Below the pieces are notes generated by a model that saw nothing but the letters and a program-made list of their open reading frames with translations, searched no databases and had not been told where the DNA came from. From the NCBI GenBank assembly GCA_017478855.1, contig JAFVCX010000122.1, forward strand, positions 1-47,688: DNA of 47,688 bases, read 5' to 3'. The stretch's first letter is position 1, and every line of letters begins with the position of its first letter. Position numbers and translations under genes: made by a program. Origin of the DNA: Muribaculaceae bacterium. GTDB lineage: Bacteria > Bacteroidota > Bacteroidia > Bacteroidales > Muribaculaceae. Positions 17,946 to 27,730 of this stretch are shown here, one piece after another.

Positions 17946-19229
17946 TTAATTCAAGTCAAAACCAATGTCCCTGCGATGGTAGGCGTGGGCAAACTTGATT
18001 TTTGCCACGTTGGCCATCGAGCGTTGCAGAGCCTCTTCTTTGTCGTTGCCATAGCTGGTCACGGCCAGCACACGACCGCCGTTGGTCACGATGCGCCCCT
18101 CGGCATCAGTGCCGGTGCCCGCGTGAAACAGCAAGCTGTCGGCCACTTCGTCCAAGCCCTCAATGACGAAGCCCTTCTCGTAGTGTTCGGGATAGCCGCC
18201 GCTCACCATCATCACCGTGACGGCATAGCGCGAATCAATCTCAATCTCTTGGCCGTCGAGCATGCCGGTGGCAGTGGCTTCGAGCAGAGCAATCAAATCA
18301 TTTTTCAGGCGGGGCATCACGCTCTCTGTTTCAGGGTCACCCATGCGCACATTATATTCTATCACATAGGGGTCGCCCTCCACTTTGATTAGCCCGAAGA
18401 AGATGAAACCCTTATAGGGAAGTTGTTCCTTTTTCAAGCCGGCCACGGTGGGTTTGATGATGCGGTTCTCCACCTTTTGCATAAATTCGTTATCGGCAAA
18501 GCTCACCGGTGACACCGAGCCCATGCCGCCGGTGTTCAATCCGGTGTCGCCCTCACCAATGCGTTTATAGTCTTTAGCAACCGGCAGCATGCGATAATGC
18601 TCACCATCAGTCAGCACAAATACCGAGCACTCAATGCCTTGCAAAAATTGTTCGATAACCACCATGTTGCCTGCCGCACCAAATTTGCCATCGAGCATGT
18701 CGCGCAACTGCCGGCGTGCCTCGGCGGCATCGGGCACAATGAGCACGCCCTTGCCGGCCGCAAGGCCATCGGCCTTGAGCACATAAGGCGGTTGCAGCGT
18801 GTCCATGAATGCGAAGCCTTCTTCGATAGTCGCCGCTGTGACACTCAAGTGTCGCGCTGTGGGTATTCCGTTGCGCAACATGAATTCTTTGGCAAAGTCT
18901 TTGCTGCCTTCAAGCTGTGCGCCGGCTTTCGAGGGCCCCACCATGAGAATGTGTCGCAATGCGTCATCGTTTTGAAAATAATCCACGATGCCTGCCACCA
19001 GCGGGTCTTCATTGCCCACCACAATCATTTGAACGTCATGAGCAAGCGCCGCCTGAGCCACGGCCTCAAAATCGGTGGGCTTCACTTGGGGCAACAAAGT
19101 GGCATAAGCGGCCATACCGGCGTTGCCCGGAGCCACATATAGCGTGCCCAAGCGTGGACTTTGGCTCAACTTCCATGCGATGGCGCATTCGCGACCACCC
19201 GACCCCAGCAGCAGAATATTCATTTTCAT
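17946..19229 (-). CDS. purD: Phosphoribosylamine-glycine ligase (GAR synthetase)
   Basis: This ATP-grasp enzyme joins glycine to phosphoribosylamine in purine synthesis. The N-terminal [17 protein letters not shown], the ATP-grasp segment [16 protein letters not shown] and the PurD signature [14 protein letters not shown] are all present. The length of about 427 residues is normal. The chosen start is the ATG at 19229 (MKMNILLLG); an in-frame ATG at 19223 is equally possible, whereas the open frame to 19256 adds residues not seen in the family. Upstream, repeated TTGTC/GACAA motifs lie between it and the methyltransferase gene. Confidence 0.94.
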   Translation of the reverse strand: MKMNILLLGSGGRECAIAWKLSQSPRLGTLYVAPGNAGMAAYATLLPQVKPTDFEAVAQAALAHDVQMIVVGNEDPLVAGIVDYFQNDDALRHILMVGPSKAGAQLEGSKDFAKEFMLRNGIPTARHLSVTAATIEEGFAFMDTLQPPYVLKADGLAAGKGVLIVPDAAEARRQLRDMLDGKFGAAGNMVVIEQFLQGIECSVFVLTDGEHYRMLPVAKDYKRIGEGDTGLNTGGMGSVSPVSFADNEFMQKVENRIIKPTVAGLKKEQLPYKGFIFFGLIKVEGDPYVIEYNVRMGDPETESVMPRLKNDLIALLEATATGMLDGQEIEIDSRYAVTVMMVSGGYPEHYEKGFVIEGLDEVADSLLFHAGTGTDAEGRIVTNGGRVLAVTSYGNDKEEALQRSMANVAKIKFAHAYHRRDIGFDLN

Positions 19230-19235
19230 AATTAA

Positions 19236-19292
19236 AAACTTGACAAATTTTGACAAAAACCGTTTTTCGCAAGTTGTCTGATTCTGACAACT
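19236..19292 (-). promoter_or_regulatory. Repeated TTGTC/GACAA motifs upstream of purD
   Basis: Between the methyltransferase stop and purD, the minus strand carries an inverted repeat AGTTGTC/GACAACT (19272-19278 and 19286-19292) and then two direct TTTGTCAA-like elements (about 19240-19258). This may be an operator or a weak attenuator. No regulator is identified. Confidence 0.35.
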
Positions 19293-19297
19293 ATTGT

Positions 19298-20875
19298 TTA
19301 TTCATCCAAGTCGCGACGCTTCCAGCTCTTGCGACGACCATGAATGATAGGCACCTCTTTGTCGGCTCCCAATCGAGGGCCGTGGAAAGACTGTGTGCGG
19401 GGAGAGCGGCTGCGGCCTCTCTCATCGCCATCCTCGCGGCGGAAACGCGCAGGGCGGTCACCATCACGGCGGGGACGCTCGCCATCCTCGCGGCGGAAAC
19501 GGGTAGGACGGTCACCATCGCGGCGGGGGCGCTCGCCATCCTCGCGGCGGAAACGCGCAGGGCGGTCATCATCACGGCGGGGGCGCTCGCCATCCTCGCG
19601 GCGGAAACGCGCAGGGCGATCAGCATCACGACGGGGATGCTCGCCAAACGTTTCACGGAAGCGGGGGCGTTCACCGCCTCGCTCGGTGGCACGATTTTGG
19701 AAGTCGTGGTTGCGAATGCTCTCGCCACGGCCTCGCATTTCATTGTATTTACCGTCGAAAATCACATATTCACGCAGCTCACACTCAATTGAGCCGTTGA
19801 CCAGCGGATATTTTACACTGGGTTTCAAAGCTATTTGGTCAAAAAGTTCGCCATCATTGGCAATTACCCACGCATGATAACCCTTGAACACAAACTTCAG
19901 TTTCTGCCCCAGCAAAGAATAAAGACTCTCATCGGCACGCAAACGCACATCATAGGGCGGGTTGGTAATGAGTGTGCCATGCTCCGGCACCTCCTGAATG
20001 TCGGCCAAGTCGCGCATCTCCAGTTCCACCATGCGAGCCACACCGGCACTTTTCACATTGGCACGCGCAATGGCCACCGACTTGGCATCGATATCCGACC
20101 CATATATTTTATGCTGGAATTCGCGTTCGCCCGAGTCGTCATTATAAATGGAGCTAAACAGGTCGGCATCATAGTCGTCCCATTGCTGGAAAGCGTAGTG
20201 CTGCCTGAACACGCCGGGATTGATGTTGGCCGCAATCAGTGCCGCCTCCACCAAGAACGTGCCCGAGCCGCACATCGGGTCCACCAAGTCGGTCTGGCCA
20301 TCCCAGCCGGCCAACTTGATGATGCCGGCGGCCAGCACCTCGTTGATGGGTGCCTCGCCCTGCCCTTTGCGCCATCCGCGCCGGTAGAGCGGCTCTCCAC
20401 TCGAGTCAAGCGAGAGGGTCACCTCATTGCCATTGATGTGCACATCGATGTGGATATCAGGATTGGTCACTCTAATAGAAGGGCGCTTGCCGTCGCGCTC
20501 CATAAAGAAGTCGGCAATAGCATCCTTCACACGATAGGTCACGAAGCGAGAATGGCGAAACTCCTCTCCATGTGTGGTAGAGTCGATGGCAAACGTGCTG
20601 TCCACATTCAGAATCGTGCTCCAGTCATAGGTTTTCACCTGTTCATACAGGTCATCGGCACTGCTCGACTTAAATTTATAAAACGGCTTGAGTATGCGCA
20701 ATGCGGTTCGGCAGCAGAAATTGGCCTTATAAAGCAGTTCCTTGTCGCCCATAAACGACACCATTCTAACACCTTGCATCACATCTTGCGCCCCTAAAGC
20801 ACGCAATTCATCGGCGAGCACGCCCTCCAATCCTTGAAAGGTCTTTGCCACCATTTCGAAATTCTCATTCATCAC
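19298..20875 (-). CDS. THUMP-domain class I RNA methyltransferase (RlmL-like) with an Arg/Asp-rich repeat tail
   Basis: This protein is predicted to N2-methylate a guanine in 23S rRNA, as RlmL does. An N-terminal ferredoxin/THUMP region (about 1-160) precedes a Rossmann methyltransferase domain with [15 protein letters not shown] (SAM binding) and the catalytic [10 protein letters not shown]. The last 130 or so residues are a low-complexity tail, including four copies of an 18-residue unit of the type [16 protein letters not shown] and a basic end ([13 protein letters not shown]). The tail is probably disordered and RNA-binding (inference). The 525-residue length exceeds the catalytic core because of the tail. 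It has a consensus promoter and leads the purD run. Confidence 0.88.
   Translation of the reverse strand: MMNENFEMVAKTFQGLEGVLADELRALGAQDVMQGVRMVSFMGDKELLYKANFCCRTALRILKPFYKFKSSSADDLYEQVKTYDWSTILNVDSTFAIDSTTHGEEFRHSRFVTYRVKDAIADFFMERDGKRPSIRVTNPDIHIDVHINGNEVTLSLDSSGEPLYRRGWRKGQGEAPINEVLAAGIIKLAGWDGQTDLVDPMCGSGTFLVEAALIAANINPGVFRQHYAFQQWDDYDADLFSSIYNDDSGEREFQHKIYGSDIDAKSVAIARANVKSAGVARMVELEMRDLADIQEVPEHGTLITNPPYDVRLRADESLYSLLGQKLKFVFKGYHAWVIANDGELFDQIALKPSVKYPLVNGSIECELREYVIFDGKYNEMRGRGESIRNHDFQNRATERGGERPRFRETFGEHPRRDADRPARFRREDGERPRRDDDRPARFRREDGERPRRDGDRPTRFRREDGERPRRDGDRPARFRREDGDERGRSRSPRTQSFHGPRLGADKEVPIIHGRRKSWKRRDLDE
19423..19640. repeat. Four tandem 54-bp coding repeats
   Basis: Direct repeats of exactly 54 bp (units near 19447-19500, 19501-19554 and 19555-19608, with a degenerate fourth and a partial copy at the edges) encode the 18-residue units of the methyltransferase tail. 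The copies are nearly identical, so expansion or contraction would stay in frame. Confidence 0.85.
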
Positions 20876-20903
20876 TTCAAAAAAACTTGTGGTTTAGTGG
20901 GTG

Positions 20904-20934
20904 CAAAGTTACAAAAAAACGAGAGCAGGACAAA
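20904..20934 (-). promoter_or_regulatory. Promoter of the RNA methyltransferase run
   Basis: On the minus strand, TTTG (20931-20934) and TAACTTTG (20904-20911) are separated by 19 bp, a full consensus match. It lies 29 bases upstream of the ATG at 20875. Confidence 0.85.
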
Positions 20935-21016
20935 AGGAAAACTTGTTTTTCTTTGTTTTGCCGAGTGAAAGTAACTTCGGCGCAGCCAACGTTACGAAAA
21001 ATCGGGCACATGACTA

Positions 21017-21047
21017 TTGTGTGCCTCAAAAAAAAGTTCTACCTTTG
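21017..21047 (+). promoter_or_regulatory. Promoter of the tricorn-like protease gene
   Basis: TTG at 21017-21019 and TACCTTTG at 21040-21047 are separated by 20 bp. The element lies inside the upstream open frame, which is why that extension is not translated. Confidence 0.75.
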
Positions 21048-21095
21048 CATCCAAGTAACATCTCATTGCATTTCATTAACCTCAAAAATAAAACT

Positions 21096-24000
21096 ATGAT
21101 GAAGAAAATCTTCGCATTGGCAGTAGCGGCAATGGCCGCCACTGCTGCGCTTCATGCAGTCACGCCGCTATGGATGCGCTATGCGGCCATCTCGCCCAAC
21201 GGGCAGGAAATCGCTTTCTGCTACAAGGGCGACATCTACAAGGTGGCGGCCACCGGCGGCAATGTCATGCAACTCACCACCCAGTCGAGTTATGAGATGA
21301 ACCCTGTGTGGAGTCCTGACGGGCAATACATCGCTTTTGCCAGTGACCGCAAGGGCAATATGGATGTATATGTAATGCCCGCCTCCGGCGGCGCGCCCAC
21401 ACGACTGACCAGCAACTCGGCCAACGAAACTCCTTGGGCATTCAGCCCCGACGGCAAGTATGTCTATTTCTCGGCGGCCATTCAAGACCCGGCCAGCAGC
21501 GCGCTCTTCCCCAGTGCTGCCTTGACCGAATTGTACAAAGTGCCTGTGACCGGCGGACGCACCACCCAAGTGCTGGGCACTCCGGCCGAGGAGGTGAAGT
21601 GGGACAGCAAAGGCAAATTCATGGTCTATCAGGACCGCAAGGGCGGCGAGGATCCCCTGCGCAAGCACCACACCTCCAGCATTACCCGCGACCTGTGGAT
21701 GTATGACACCACCACCGGCAAACACACCAACCTCACCAACCATGCCGGCGAGGACCGCAGCCCCGTGCTCAGTGCCGACGGCAAGACGATGTATTTCCTG
21801 AGCGAGCGCGACGGTGGCTCAATGAACGTCTATCAGATGCCTGTGGCGCAACCCGGTTCGCTCAAGGCTGTCACCACGTTCAAGACTCACCCGGTGCGCT
21901 TCCTCTCAGTGGCCAATAACGGTACCCTGTGCTACACATGGGATGGCGAAATATACACTCAAACACAGGGCGGCAAACCCGCAAAAGTCAAGATTGACCT
22001 ATTTCACGACGATAGCGAGCAAATCAGCCGCACGACCGCCAGTAGTGGTGCCACCAGTGCCACAGTGTCGCCCGACGGCAAGCAGGTGGCGTTCATTGCC
22101 CGCGGCGAGGTGTTTGTCACCTCAGTGGACTATGCCACCACCAAGCGCATCACCGACACCCCGCAGGCCGAGAAGTGGCTCTCATGGGGCAGCGACAACC
22201 GCACCCTCTACTACGCCACCGAGCGCAACGGCAATTGGCAGCTGGTCAAAGCTTCGATTAACCGCAAGGATGATCCCAACTTCCCCAACGCCACCCTCAT
22301 CGACGAGGAAATCCTGTTGCCCTCCACCACCGTCGAGCGCACCATGCCCGACGTGAGCCCTGACGGCAAGAAACTGGCCTTTATTGAAGACCGTTGCCGC
22401 CTCATGGTCATGGATCTCAAGAGCAAGAAGGTGCATCAAGTCACCGACGGAAGCACATGGTACAACACCAGTGGCGGGTTTGACTATTCATGGTCGCCCG
22501 ACAGCAAATGGTTTGCCATCAACTACATCGCCAACGGACGCGACCCCTACACCGACGTGGGCATCGTCAGTGTTGACGGCGGCAAAATCACCAATGTCAC
22601 CGGCAGTGGCTACTTTAGCGAGTCGCCCCGCTGGGTGATGGAAGGCAATGCCATCTTGTTTGCAAGCAACCGCTATGGCATGCGCGCTCATGGCTCATGG
22701 GGCTCGCAGGACGACGTGTTGCTGGCCTTTGTCAATCAGGAGGCCTACGACAAATACCGTCTGAGCAAGGAGGACTATGAGCTGCTCAAGGATGCCGAAA
22801 AGGAGGCGAAAAAAGCCGAGGAAAAAGCTAAGGCCGACGCAAAGAAGAACAGCAAAGACAAGAAAGATGACAAGGCCGATGTCAAGAAAGACGAGAAAAA
22901 AGACATCGTGGTAGAACTCGATGGTATCGAGGACCGCATCGTGCGCCTCACGCCCAATTCCAGCAGTATCGGTAGCGCCATGGTCACCGACGATGGTGAG
23001 AATCTGTATTATCTGTCAAGATTTGAGGGCGGATATGACTTGTGGAAACTGGACATGCGCAAGCACTCCACCAAGCTGGTCAACAAGATGAATTCGGGCT
23101 GGGGCGACATTCAGGCCAGCAAGGACGGAAAAACCCTATTCATTCTTGGCTCGACGATGAACAAACTGACTCCGGCCGGCGACAAACTCACGCCCATCAC
23201 CTACAAGGCTGAGGTCAAGATGGATCTGGCCGCCGAGCGCGAGTACATGTATAACCATGTTAAGCATCAGGTGGAGAAGCGCATCTTCCGCACCGACTAC
23301 AACGGTTGCAACTGGGAAAAGATGACCGAGGCTTATCGCAAGTTCTTGCCTCACATCAACAATAACTATGACTTTGCCAACCTGCTGAGTGAGGTGTTGG
23401 GCGAGCTCAATGTGTCGCACTCAGGCGGACGCTACTACCCCACTGGAGGCAGTGAAGCCACGGCCAACATGGGACTGCTCTTTGACTGGACCTATACCGG
23501 CAAGGGCCTGAAGATTGATGAGGTGGTCGAGAAGGGACCGTTCGCCAAAGCCAAGAGCAAGGTGCGCCGCGGCATGATTGTGGAGAAAATCAATGGCACC
23601 GAGATTGGCGGTGAAAATGACTACACCGTTTTGCTCAACGGCTTGGCAGGAAAAAAGACCCTCATATCGCTTTATGACCCCAAAGATGGCAAGCGATTTG
23701 ACGAGGTGATTGTGCCCATCACCAGTGGGGCAATGAACACCTTGCTCTACAACCGCTGGGTGAAGCGCAACGCTCACATTGTGGACAGCTTGAGCGGCGG
23801 ACGCTTGGGATATGTGCACATCAAGTCGATGAACGACGACAGCTACCGCGAGGTCTATAGCCAAGTAATGGGCAAGTATTACAAGAAAGACGGCATCGTC
23901 ATCGACATTCGCTTTAACGGCGGCGGTCGCCTGCACGAGGACATTGAAGTGCTATTCAGCGGCAAGAAATACTTCACTCAAGTGATTCGCGGACGCGAGG

Positions 24001-24353
24001 CTTGTGACATGCCCAGCCGCCGCTGGAACAAGCCCAGCATCATGATTCAGTGCGAGGCCTGCTACAGCAATGCACACGGCACGCCTTGGGTATATAGCCA
24101 CACAGGCATTGGCAAACTGGTGGGTATGCCGGTTCCCGGCACCATGAGCAGTGTGTCGTGGGAAACCCTGCAAGACCCATCGCTCATCTACGGTATCCCC
24201 ATCATCGGTTACCAGCGTCCCGACGGTTCTTATCTGGAGAACACCCAACTTGAGCCCGACATCAAGGTGGCCAACGACCCTGCTACCGTAGTCAAGGGTG
24301 AGGATTTGCAGCTCAAGGCCGCTGTGAACGAATTGCTTAAGGAAATCAAATAA
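21096..24353 (+). CDS. Exported tricorn-like protease (PD40 propeller, PDZ, S41 peptidase)
   Basis: This 1085-residue serine protease has a signal peptide (MMKKIFALAVAAMAATAALHA). PD40/WD40-like propeller repeats (SPDGQYIAFAS-type) fill about residues 25-560. A Lys/Asp-rich linker (about 566-603) joins a second propeller-like part. The S41 half has Ser774-His775 (VSHSGG), matching the Ser-His of tricorn, a PDZ domain (about 800-890), and the probable nucleophile Ser991 in ACYSNAHG. Tricorn relatives degrade peptides; this one would act in the periplasm. The ATG at 21096 was chosen because the promoter lies inside the longer open frame and the signal peptide begins here. A SemiSWEET gene follows 10 bases later. 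Confidence 0.9.
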   Translation: MMKKIFALAVAAMAATAALHAVTPLWMRYAAISPNGQEIAFCYKGDIYKVAATGGNVMQLTTQSSYEMNPVWSPDGQYIAFASDRKGNMDVYVMPASGGAPTRLTSNSANETPWAFSPDGKYVYFSAAIQDPASSALFPSAALTELYKVPVTGGRTTQVLGTPAEEVKWDSKGKFMVYQDRKGGEDPLRKHHTSSITRDLWMYDTTTGKHTNLTNHAGEDRSPVLSADGKTMYFLSERDGGSMNVYQMPVAQPGSLKAVTTFKTHPVRFLSVANNGTLCYTWDGEIYTQTQGGKPAKVKIDLFHDDSEQISRTTASSGATSATVSPDGKQVAFIARGEVFVTSVDYATTKRITDTPQAEKWLSWGSDNRTLYYATERNGNWQLVKASINRKDDPNFPNATLIDEEILLPSTTVERTMPDVSPDGKKLAFIEDRCRLMVMDLKSKKVHQVTDGSTWYNTSGGFDYSWSPDSKWFAINYIANGRDPYTDVGIVSVDGGKITNVTGSGYFSESPRWVMEGNAILFASNRYGMRAHGSWGSQDDVLLAFVNQEAYDKYRLSKEDYELLKDAEKEAKKAEEKAKADAKKNSKDKKDDKADVKKDEKKDIVVELDGIEDRIVRLTPNSSSIGSAMVTDDGENLYYLSRFEGGYDLWKLDMRKHSTKLVNKMNSGWGDIQASKDGKTLFILGSTMNKLTPAGDKLTPITYKAEVKMDLAAEREYMYNHVKHQVEKRIFRTDYNGCNWEKMTEAYRKFLPHINNNYDFANLLSEVLGELNVSHSGGRYYPTGGSEATANMGLLFDWTYTGKGLKIDEVVEKGPFAKAKSKVRRGMIVEKINGTEIGGENDYTVLLNGLAGKKTLISLYDPKDGKRFDEVIVPITSGAMNTLLYNRWVKRNAHIVDSLSGGRLGYVHIKSMNDDSYREVYSQVMGKYYKKDGIVIDIRFNGGGRLHEDIEVLFSGKKYFTQVIRGREACDMPSRRWNKPSIMIQCEACYSNAHGTPWVYSHTGIGKLVGMPVPGTMSSVSWETLQDPSLIYGIPIIGYQRPDGSYLENTQLEPDIKVANDPATVVKGEDLQLKAAVNELLKEIK

Positions 24354-24363
24354 CTATCGGATT

Positions 24364-24633
24364 ATGAATTGGGCCAACATCATTGGCTACACGGCATCGG
24401 TTTGTATGGTTCTGGGATACCTGCCCCAGACCATACGGACGATTCGCACCCGCTCGACCGACGACATCGCCCTCGGCACATTTTTACTCATGGGACTGGG
24501 CGGATTGTTCTTCGCCGTGCAGGGATGGCTCATCGGCAACTGGCCGCTGCTGCTTTGCAACACTTGCACTACCCTGATGAGCGCCATCATCTTTGCCATT
24601 AAGATGCGCAACGATTATTTCAAGAAACGGTGA
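24364..24633 (+). CDS. SemiSWEET (PQ-loop) small sugar transporter
   Basis: This 89-residue protein has three transmembrane helices and the PQ-loop motif GYLPQTIRTIRTRSTDD, so it fits the bacterial SemiSWEET family, which works as a dimer and moves sugars down their gradient. The C-terminus is short and basic (MRNDYFKKR). It lies 10 bases after the protease gene and so is probably on its transcript. The substrate is not known. Confidence 0.88.
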   Translation: MNWANIIGYTASVCMVLGYLPQTIRTIRTRSTDDIALGTFLLMGLGGLFFAVQGWLIGNWPLLLCNTCTTLMSAIIFAIKMRNDYFKKR

Positions 24634-24672
24634 CTTTTTTGTTGGAAAGACCGTTTCTGCCCAAGAATGAAC

Positions 24673-24704
24673 ATCCGGCCGCAGCGAGCATGCTGTGGCC
24701 GGAT
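24673..24704. terminator. Hairpin between convergent genes
   Basis: A 13-bp stem (24673-24685 with 24692-24704, one G-U pair, 6-nt loop) lies between the SemiSWEET and MFS genes. There is no long T-run on either side, so terminator function is likely but not textbook. Confidence 0.6.
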
Positions 24705-24738
24705 TTGTGTGTGAGATGATATGCTTGCTATGAGATTC

Positions 24739-25911
24739 CTATGCTGTGAGCCTCGCTTTATCCACCGAAATGAATGCCGCACCCAGCATCACGAGCACAG
24801 TCGCACCCAAATAGACCATCGCCGTGCCCACAATAATATTGCCTGCAGTGACCAGCGGCGCGGCAACAGCGCCCATCAGAAAGCCCACCGCGCCCAGCAA
24901 GGCACTTGCCGTACCGGCTTGCTTGCGCGCACAATCCATCACATGGGTGCTTGAGGAGGTGAGCGTGACACCCACAAAGGTCATCACAAAGCACTGCACC
25001 ACCTGATAGGTCACAAAACCATAGTCGCCCCACAGCACCACAGCCTGAATGAGCACGCCCACCAAGATGCCCCACGCGGCCACACGGATGCCCCGGGCAG
25101 CGTTGCCCAGCATGGGTGCCAAACCGGCTCCTATCGCCGTGAATATGCCCACCACGCCCAAAGCCACACCCGTGGCACTGGGGTGCAGGCCATAGTGGGC
25201 CGCCAGAAATGGAGTGGCCGCAATGTTGCCAAACAAGATGGCCAAAGCCCCGCCCTGATGCAGCATGGCCATGACCACCGCCCGCTGGCGCATCACATCG
25301 GCAAAAAGAGCTAGCGTGTGGTGCAGCGCATGTGCCGAGCGGCGTTCAATGGGCAACGACTCACGCAGCGGCACACAGCACACCGCAAGGACGGCACTCA
25401 CGGCCAGCATGGCCCAAAAGATGGATGGCCAACCCATGCATGAGGTGATGAATCCACCGGCAATAGGGGTCACAATGGGTGCAAGCCCATTGATCACATT
25501 GATGGCAGCCAGCATCTTCATCAGTTCGTTGCCGCTCGAAAGATCGGTAGCTACCGAGCGTGCAATCACAATGCCGCCGCCAGCCGCCACACCTTGCAGC
25601 AAACGCAGTGCCACAAAAGCCGGCAGTGAAGTCACAAAAGCCAATGCTCCCGAAACGAGCACCAGCACGGTCATGGAGGTGAGCAACGGAACGCGGCGGC
25701 CGAGCCTGTCGCTCATAGGCCCCACCACAATTTGTCCCACCGCAAGCCCCACAAGCGAGGCGGTAAGTCCCAACTGCACCAGCCCATCACCGGCATTGAT
25801 GGCCGAGGCAATGGCAGGCAGCGCGGGAGAGATCATATTATTGATTACGGGTGCCAGTGCTGAGAGAAGTCCCAGCAGGCACCACAGATAGATGGTTTTG
25901 TTTTTCGTCAT
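24739..25911 (-). CDS. MFS multidrug efflux transporter, Bcr/CflA subfamily
   Basis: This 390-residue inner-membrane exporter has about 12 transmembrane helices, the MFS loop motif GPMSDRLGRRVPLL between helices 2 and 3, and the ARSVATDL segment typical of Bcr/CflA proton-driven drug exporters. I chose the ATG at 25911 (MTKNKTIYLW), right before helix 1; the frame is open to 25971 but the added residues are highly basic and overlap the araC stop. It stops with TAG, one of four genes here to do so. The AraC regulator gene ends 68 bases upstream on the same strand, so local control of efflux is likely (inference). Confidence 0.88.
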   Translation of the reverse strand: MTKNKTIYLWCLLGLLSALAPVINNMISPALPAIASAINAGDGLVQLGLTASLVGLAVGQIVVGPMSDRLGRRVPLLTSMTVLVLVSGALAFVTSLPAFVALRLLQGVAAGGGIVIARSVATDLSSGNELMKMLAAINVINGLAPIVTPIAGGFITSCMGWPSIFWAMLAVSAVLAVCCVPLRESLPIERRSAHALHHTLALFADVMRQRAVVMAMLHQGGALAILFGNIAATPFLAAHYGLHPSATGVALGVVGIFTAIGAGLAPMLGNAARGIRVAAWGILVGVLIQAVVLWGDYGFVTYQVVQCFVMTFVGVTLTSSSTHVMDCARKQAGTASALLGAVGFLMGAVAAPLVTAGNIIVGTAMVYLGATVLVMLGAAFISVDKARLTA

Positions 25912-25979
25912 GTCGGTCTTTACTAAATTCTTTTTAGGCCTGATAGTTTTCATCTTGTCGCGAGGCGGCAATTATCGTT

Positions 25980-26828
25980 TCAAAGGGTCATGTTCTCGCG
26001 GCGAAACGAAAGCGGCGAAACGCCCGTCATTTTGCGGAAGAATTTGCCCATGCTCGACTGGTCGGCAAAGCAAAACTCGGAAGCAATCTCCTTGAGCGAT
26101 TTTCCCGTGATGCGCAACTCACGCTTGATGCGCAGCAGCAGCAGACCCGAAATGATTTCCTTAGCCCGATGTCCTGACTTTTGCTTGCAAATTTCGTTCA
26201 AGTATTTGGGCGTGATATTCAGTTTATCAGCATAGAAGTTCACCTCATGCTCATTGGTCACATGGTCGTCGAGCAAACTGATGAACCGCCTGAAATAGGT
26301 GTCGCCCATGCTATAAGCACTCACATTGAGGTTGCCTTGCTGGTGCTTGCGAGCCTCCAATTCGGCCATAGCAATAATCAGGCCCCTGAAAATGCAGCCT
26401 GCCAACTCTTGCTTGCGTCCGTGCAGTTGCGTTTTGTTGTAGGTCAAAAGACATTCCATCAGCTGGTTGAGCAGTTCCCATTCGAAGGGGTTTGTCACCT
26501 CACTCACCGGAAATCGAAACAGGTTTTGCAGCAGGTTGGTTTCGATGCCCACCGAGGCTTCAAAGGCGAAACGCTCACTCAGCAGCAGTATCGTGGCCGA
26601 GAAATCGGGCGAAACATGATGCACCCGGGTCATCATCACCTTAGTGAAACACACGCGGGTGGATGCCGTGATGCGGCACATCTCCATATTCATCTCAATA
26701 GAAGCTTCTCCTTGCCGGCACAATACCACGCAAGTGTATTTTGGCTGCGTGACACCGGTCGGGATATCGTCGGCAGTGACGTGTGCCACCGCATAGCCAT
26801 ATTGTTGTAAAGATTGGTCAAGAGTCAT
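25980..26828 (-). CDS. AraC-family transcriptional regulator
   Basis: This 282-residue regulator has an N-terminal cupin-like sensing domain (about 1-160) and a C-terminal pair of helix-turn-helix motifs (about 180-280), with SLKEIASEFCFADQSSMGKF and the closing MTGVSPLSFRRE signature. The inducer is unknown. It sits directly upstream of the MFS exporter gene on the same strand and probably controls it. A TATATTTG -7-like element lies at 26851-26858 on the minus strand. Confidence 0.9.
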   Translation of the reverse strand: MTLDQSLQQYGYAVAHVTADDIPTGVTQPKYTCVVLCRQGEASIEMNMEMCRITASTRVCFTKVMMTRVHHVSPDFSATILLLSERFAFEASVGIETNLLQNLFRFPVSEVTNPFEWELLNQLMECLLTYNKTQLHGRKQELAGCIFRGLIIAMAELEARKHQQGNLNVSAYSMGDTYFRRFISLLDDHVTNEHEVNFYADKLNITPKYLNEICKQKSGHRAKEIISGLLLLRIKRELRITGKSLKEIASEFCFADQSSMGKFFRKMTGVSPLSFRRENMTL

Positions 26829-26850
26829 AACACATTTCTCAATTTGACCG

Positions 26851-26858
26851 CAAATATA
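26851..26858 (-). promoter_or_regulatory. Putative -7 element for the AraC gene
   Basis: TATATTTG on the minus strand matches TAnnTTTG and lies 22 bases upstream of the ATG at 26828. No matching -33 box was found. Confidence 0.45.
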
Positions 26859-26905
26859 GTATTTTTTTCACAAAACCTCACATCATAGGCGGTTTTGGAA
26901 CACTT

Positions 26906-27670
26906 TTACGGCTTATGGTGTGAGTTGCGCCATTTGTTGGCAAGATAGCGCGGCACGAAGCCCGCATGGCGCAGCATGGTGGGGATGGTTCCGTAGTAGT
27001 GGCACATGATACGGTAACGTTCACGCAAAGATTGGGAGTGGTAGCGATGGGTGAGGCCATCGGTAAGAAAATGAATGATGGGCTCATCGCCCACATAGGC
27101 ATTGGCCGGCGAGACTTGGAGCACGCGCAGACACCACTCGTAATCGGCGCTGAAACGGTATTGCAAATCGTAGGCAGGAGCGAGGTCACGGCGCACAACA
27201 AACGCTTGGTGGCACACCAGCATGCCTTGCTTGAAACTTTCAAACGTGAGATTTTTAGGAGCCGTGAGGTGCCGGTGACCCACCACACGACCGGTGGCAT
27301 CCACGAGGTCGGTCTGCCCATAGATGACTCCGGGAGATTGGGCGGCACATCGTGCCATTGCTTCAAGTACGTGCGGCGACGCGAACCGGTCGCCCGCGTT
27401 CAAGAAGATGAGATAGCGGCCTTTGGCAAGGCCTATAGCTTTGTTCATCGCGTCATATAAGCCTTTATCAGGCTCACTGATGATGCGTGTGCCCGGCACA
27501 TGGGCTTGGTTGACGAGCTGCAAGGTGGCATCGGTGGACGCGCCGTCCACCACGAGATACTCGTAACGAGTGAACGACTGCTCACGCACGCTTTGCAGCG
27601 TGGGCGACAGCACTTGCGCGGCATTCCAAGTGACGGTGATGACTGAAAACAAAGGTTCTTGCTGTGCCAT
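26906..27670 (-). CDS. Family 2 glycosyltransferase
   Basis: This 254-residue GT-A fold enzyme shows FSVITVTWNAA at the N-terminus, VVDGASTDAT (nucleotide-sugar binding), DKGLYDAMNKAIGLAKG and FLNAGDRF (metal-binding region), typical of GT2 enzymes that build capsule, O-antigen or exopolysaccharide. It lacks membrane segments, so it acts on the inner face of the membrane. No other polysaccharide genes adjoin it, so its product and acceptor are unknown. A TAATTTTG element lies at 27694-27701 on the minus strand. Confidence 0.9.
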   Translation of the reverse strand: MAQQEPLFSVITVTWNAAQVLSPTLQSVREQSFTRYEYLVVDGASTDATLQLVNQAHVPGTRIISEPDKGLYDAMNKAIGLAKGRYLIFLNAGDRFASPHVLEAMARCAAQSPGVIYGQTDLVDATGRVVGHRHLTAPKNLTFESFKQGMLVCHQAFVVRRDLAPAYDLQYRFSADYEWCLRVLQVSPANAYVGDEPIIHFLTDGLTHRYHSQSLRERYRIMCHYYGTIPTMLRHAGFVPRYLANKWRNSHHKP

Positions 27671-27693
27671 GTGTGGTCTTCTTTTTTAGGCTG

Positions 27694-27701
27694 CAAAATT
27701 A
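27694..27701 (-). promoter_or_regulatory. Putative -7 element for the glycosyltransferase gene
   Basis: TAATTTTG on the minus strand fits TAnnTTTG, 23 bases upstream of the ATG at 27670. No -33 box at the usual distance is evident. Confidence 0.45.
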
Positions 27702-27730
27702 ATCAAAATCTCTTAAGTCGCTCTTTTCCT

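Noticed and set aside
19423..19640. CRISPR-like array
   Set aside because: The repeats are directly abutting 54-bp coding units without spacers.
19250..19792. Plus-strand Ala/Thr/Ile-rich repeat frame across the methyltransferase tail
   Set aside because: It arises because the 54-bp GC-rich repeats are open in several frames; the minus-strand frame continues a complete methyltransferase.
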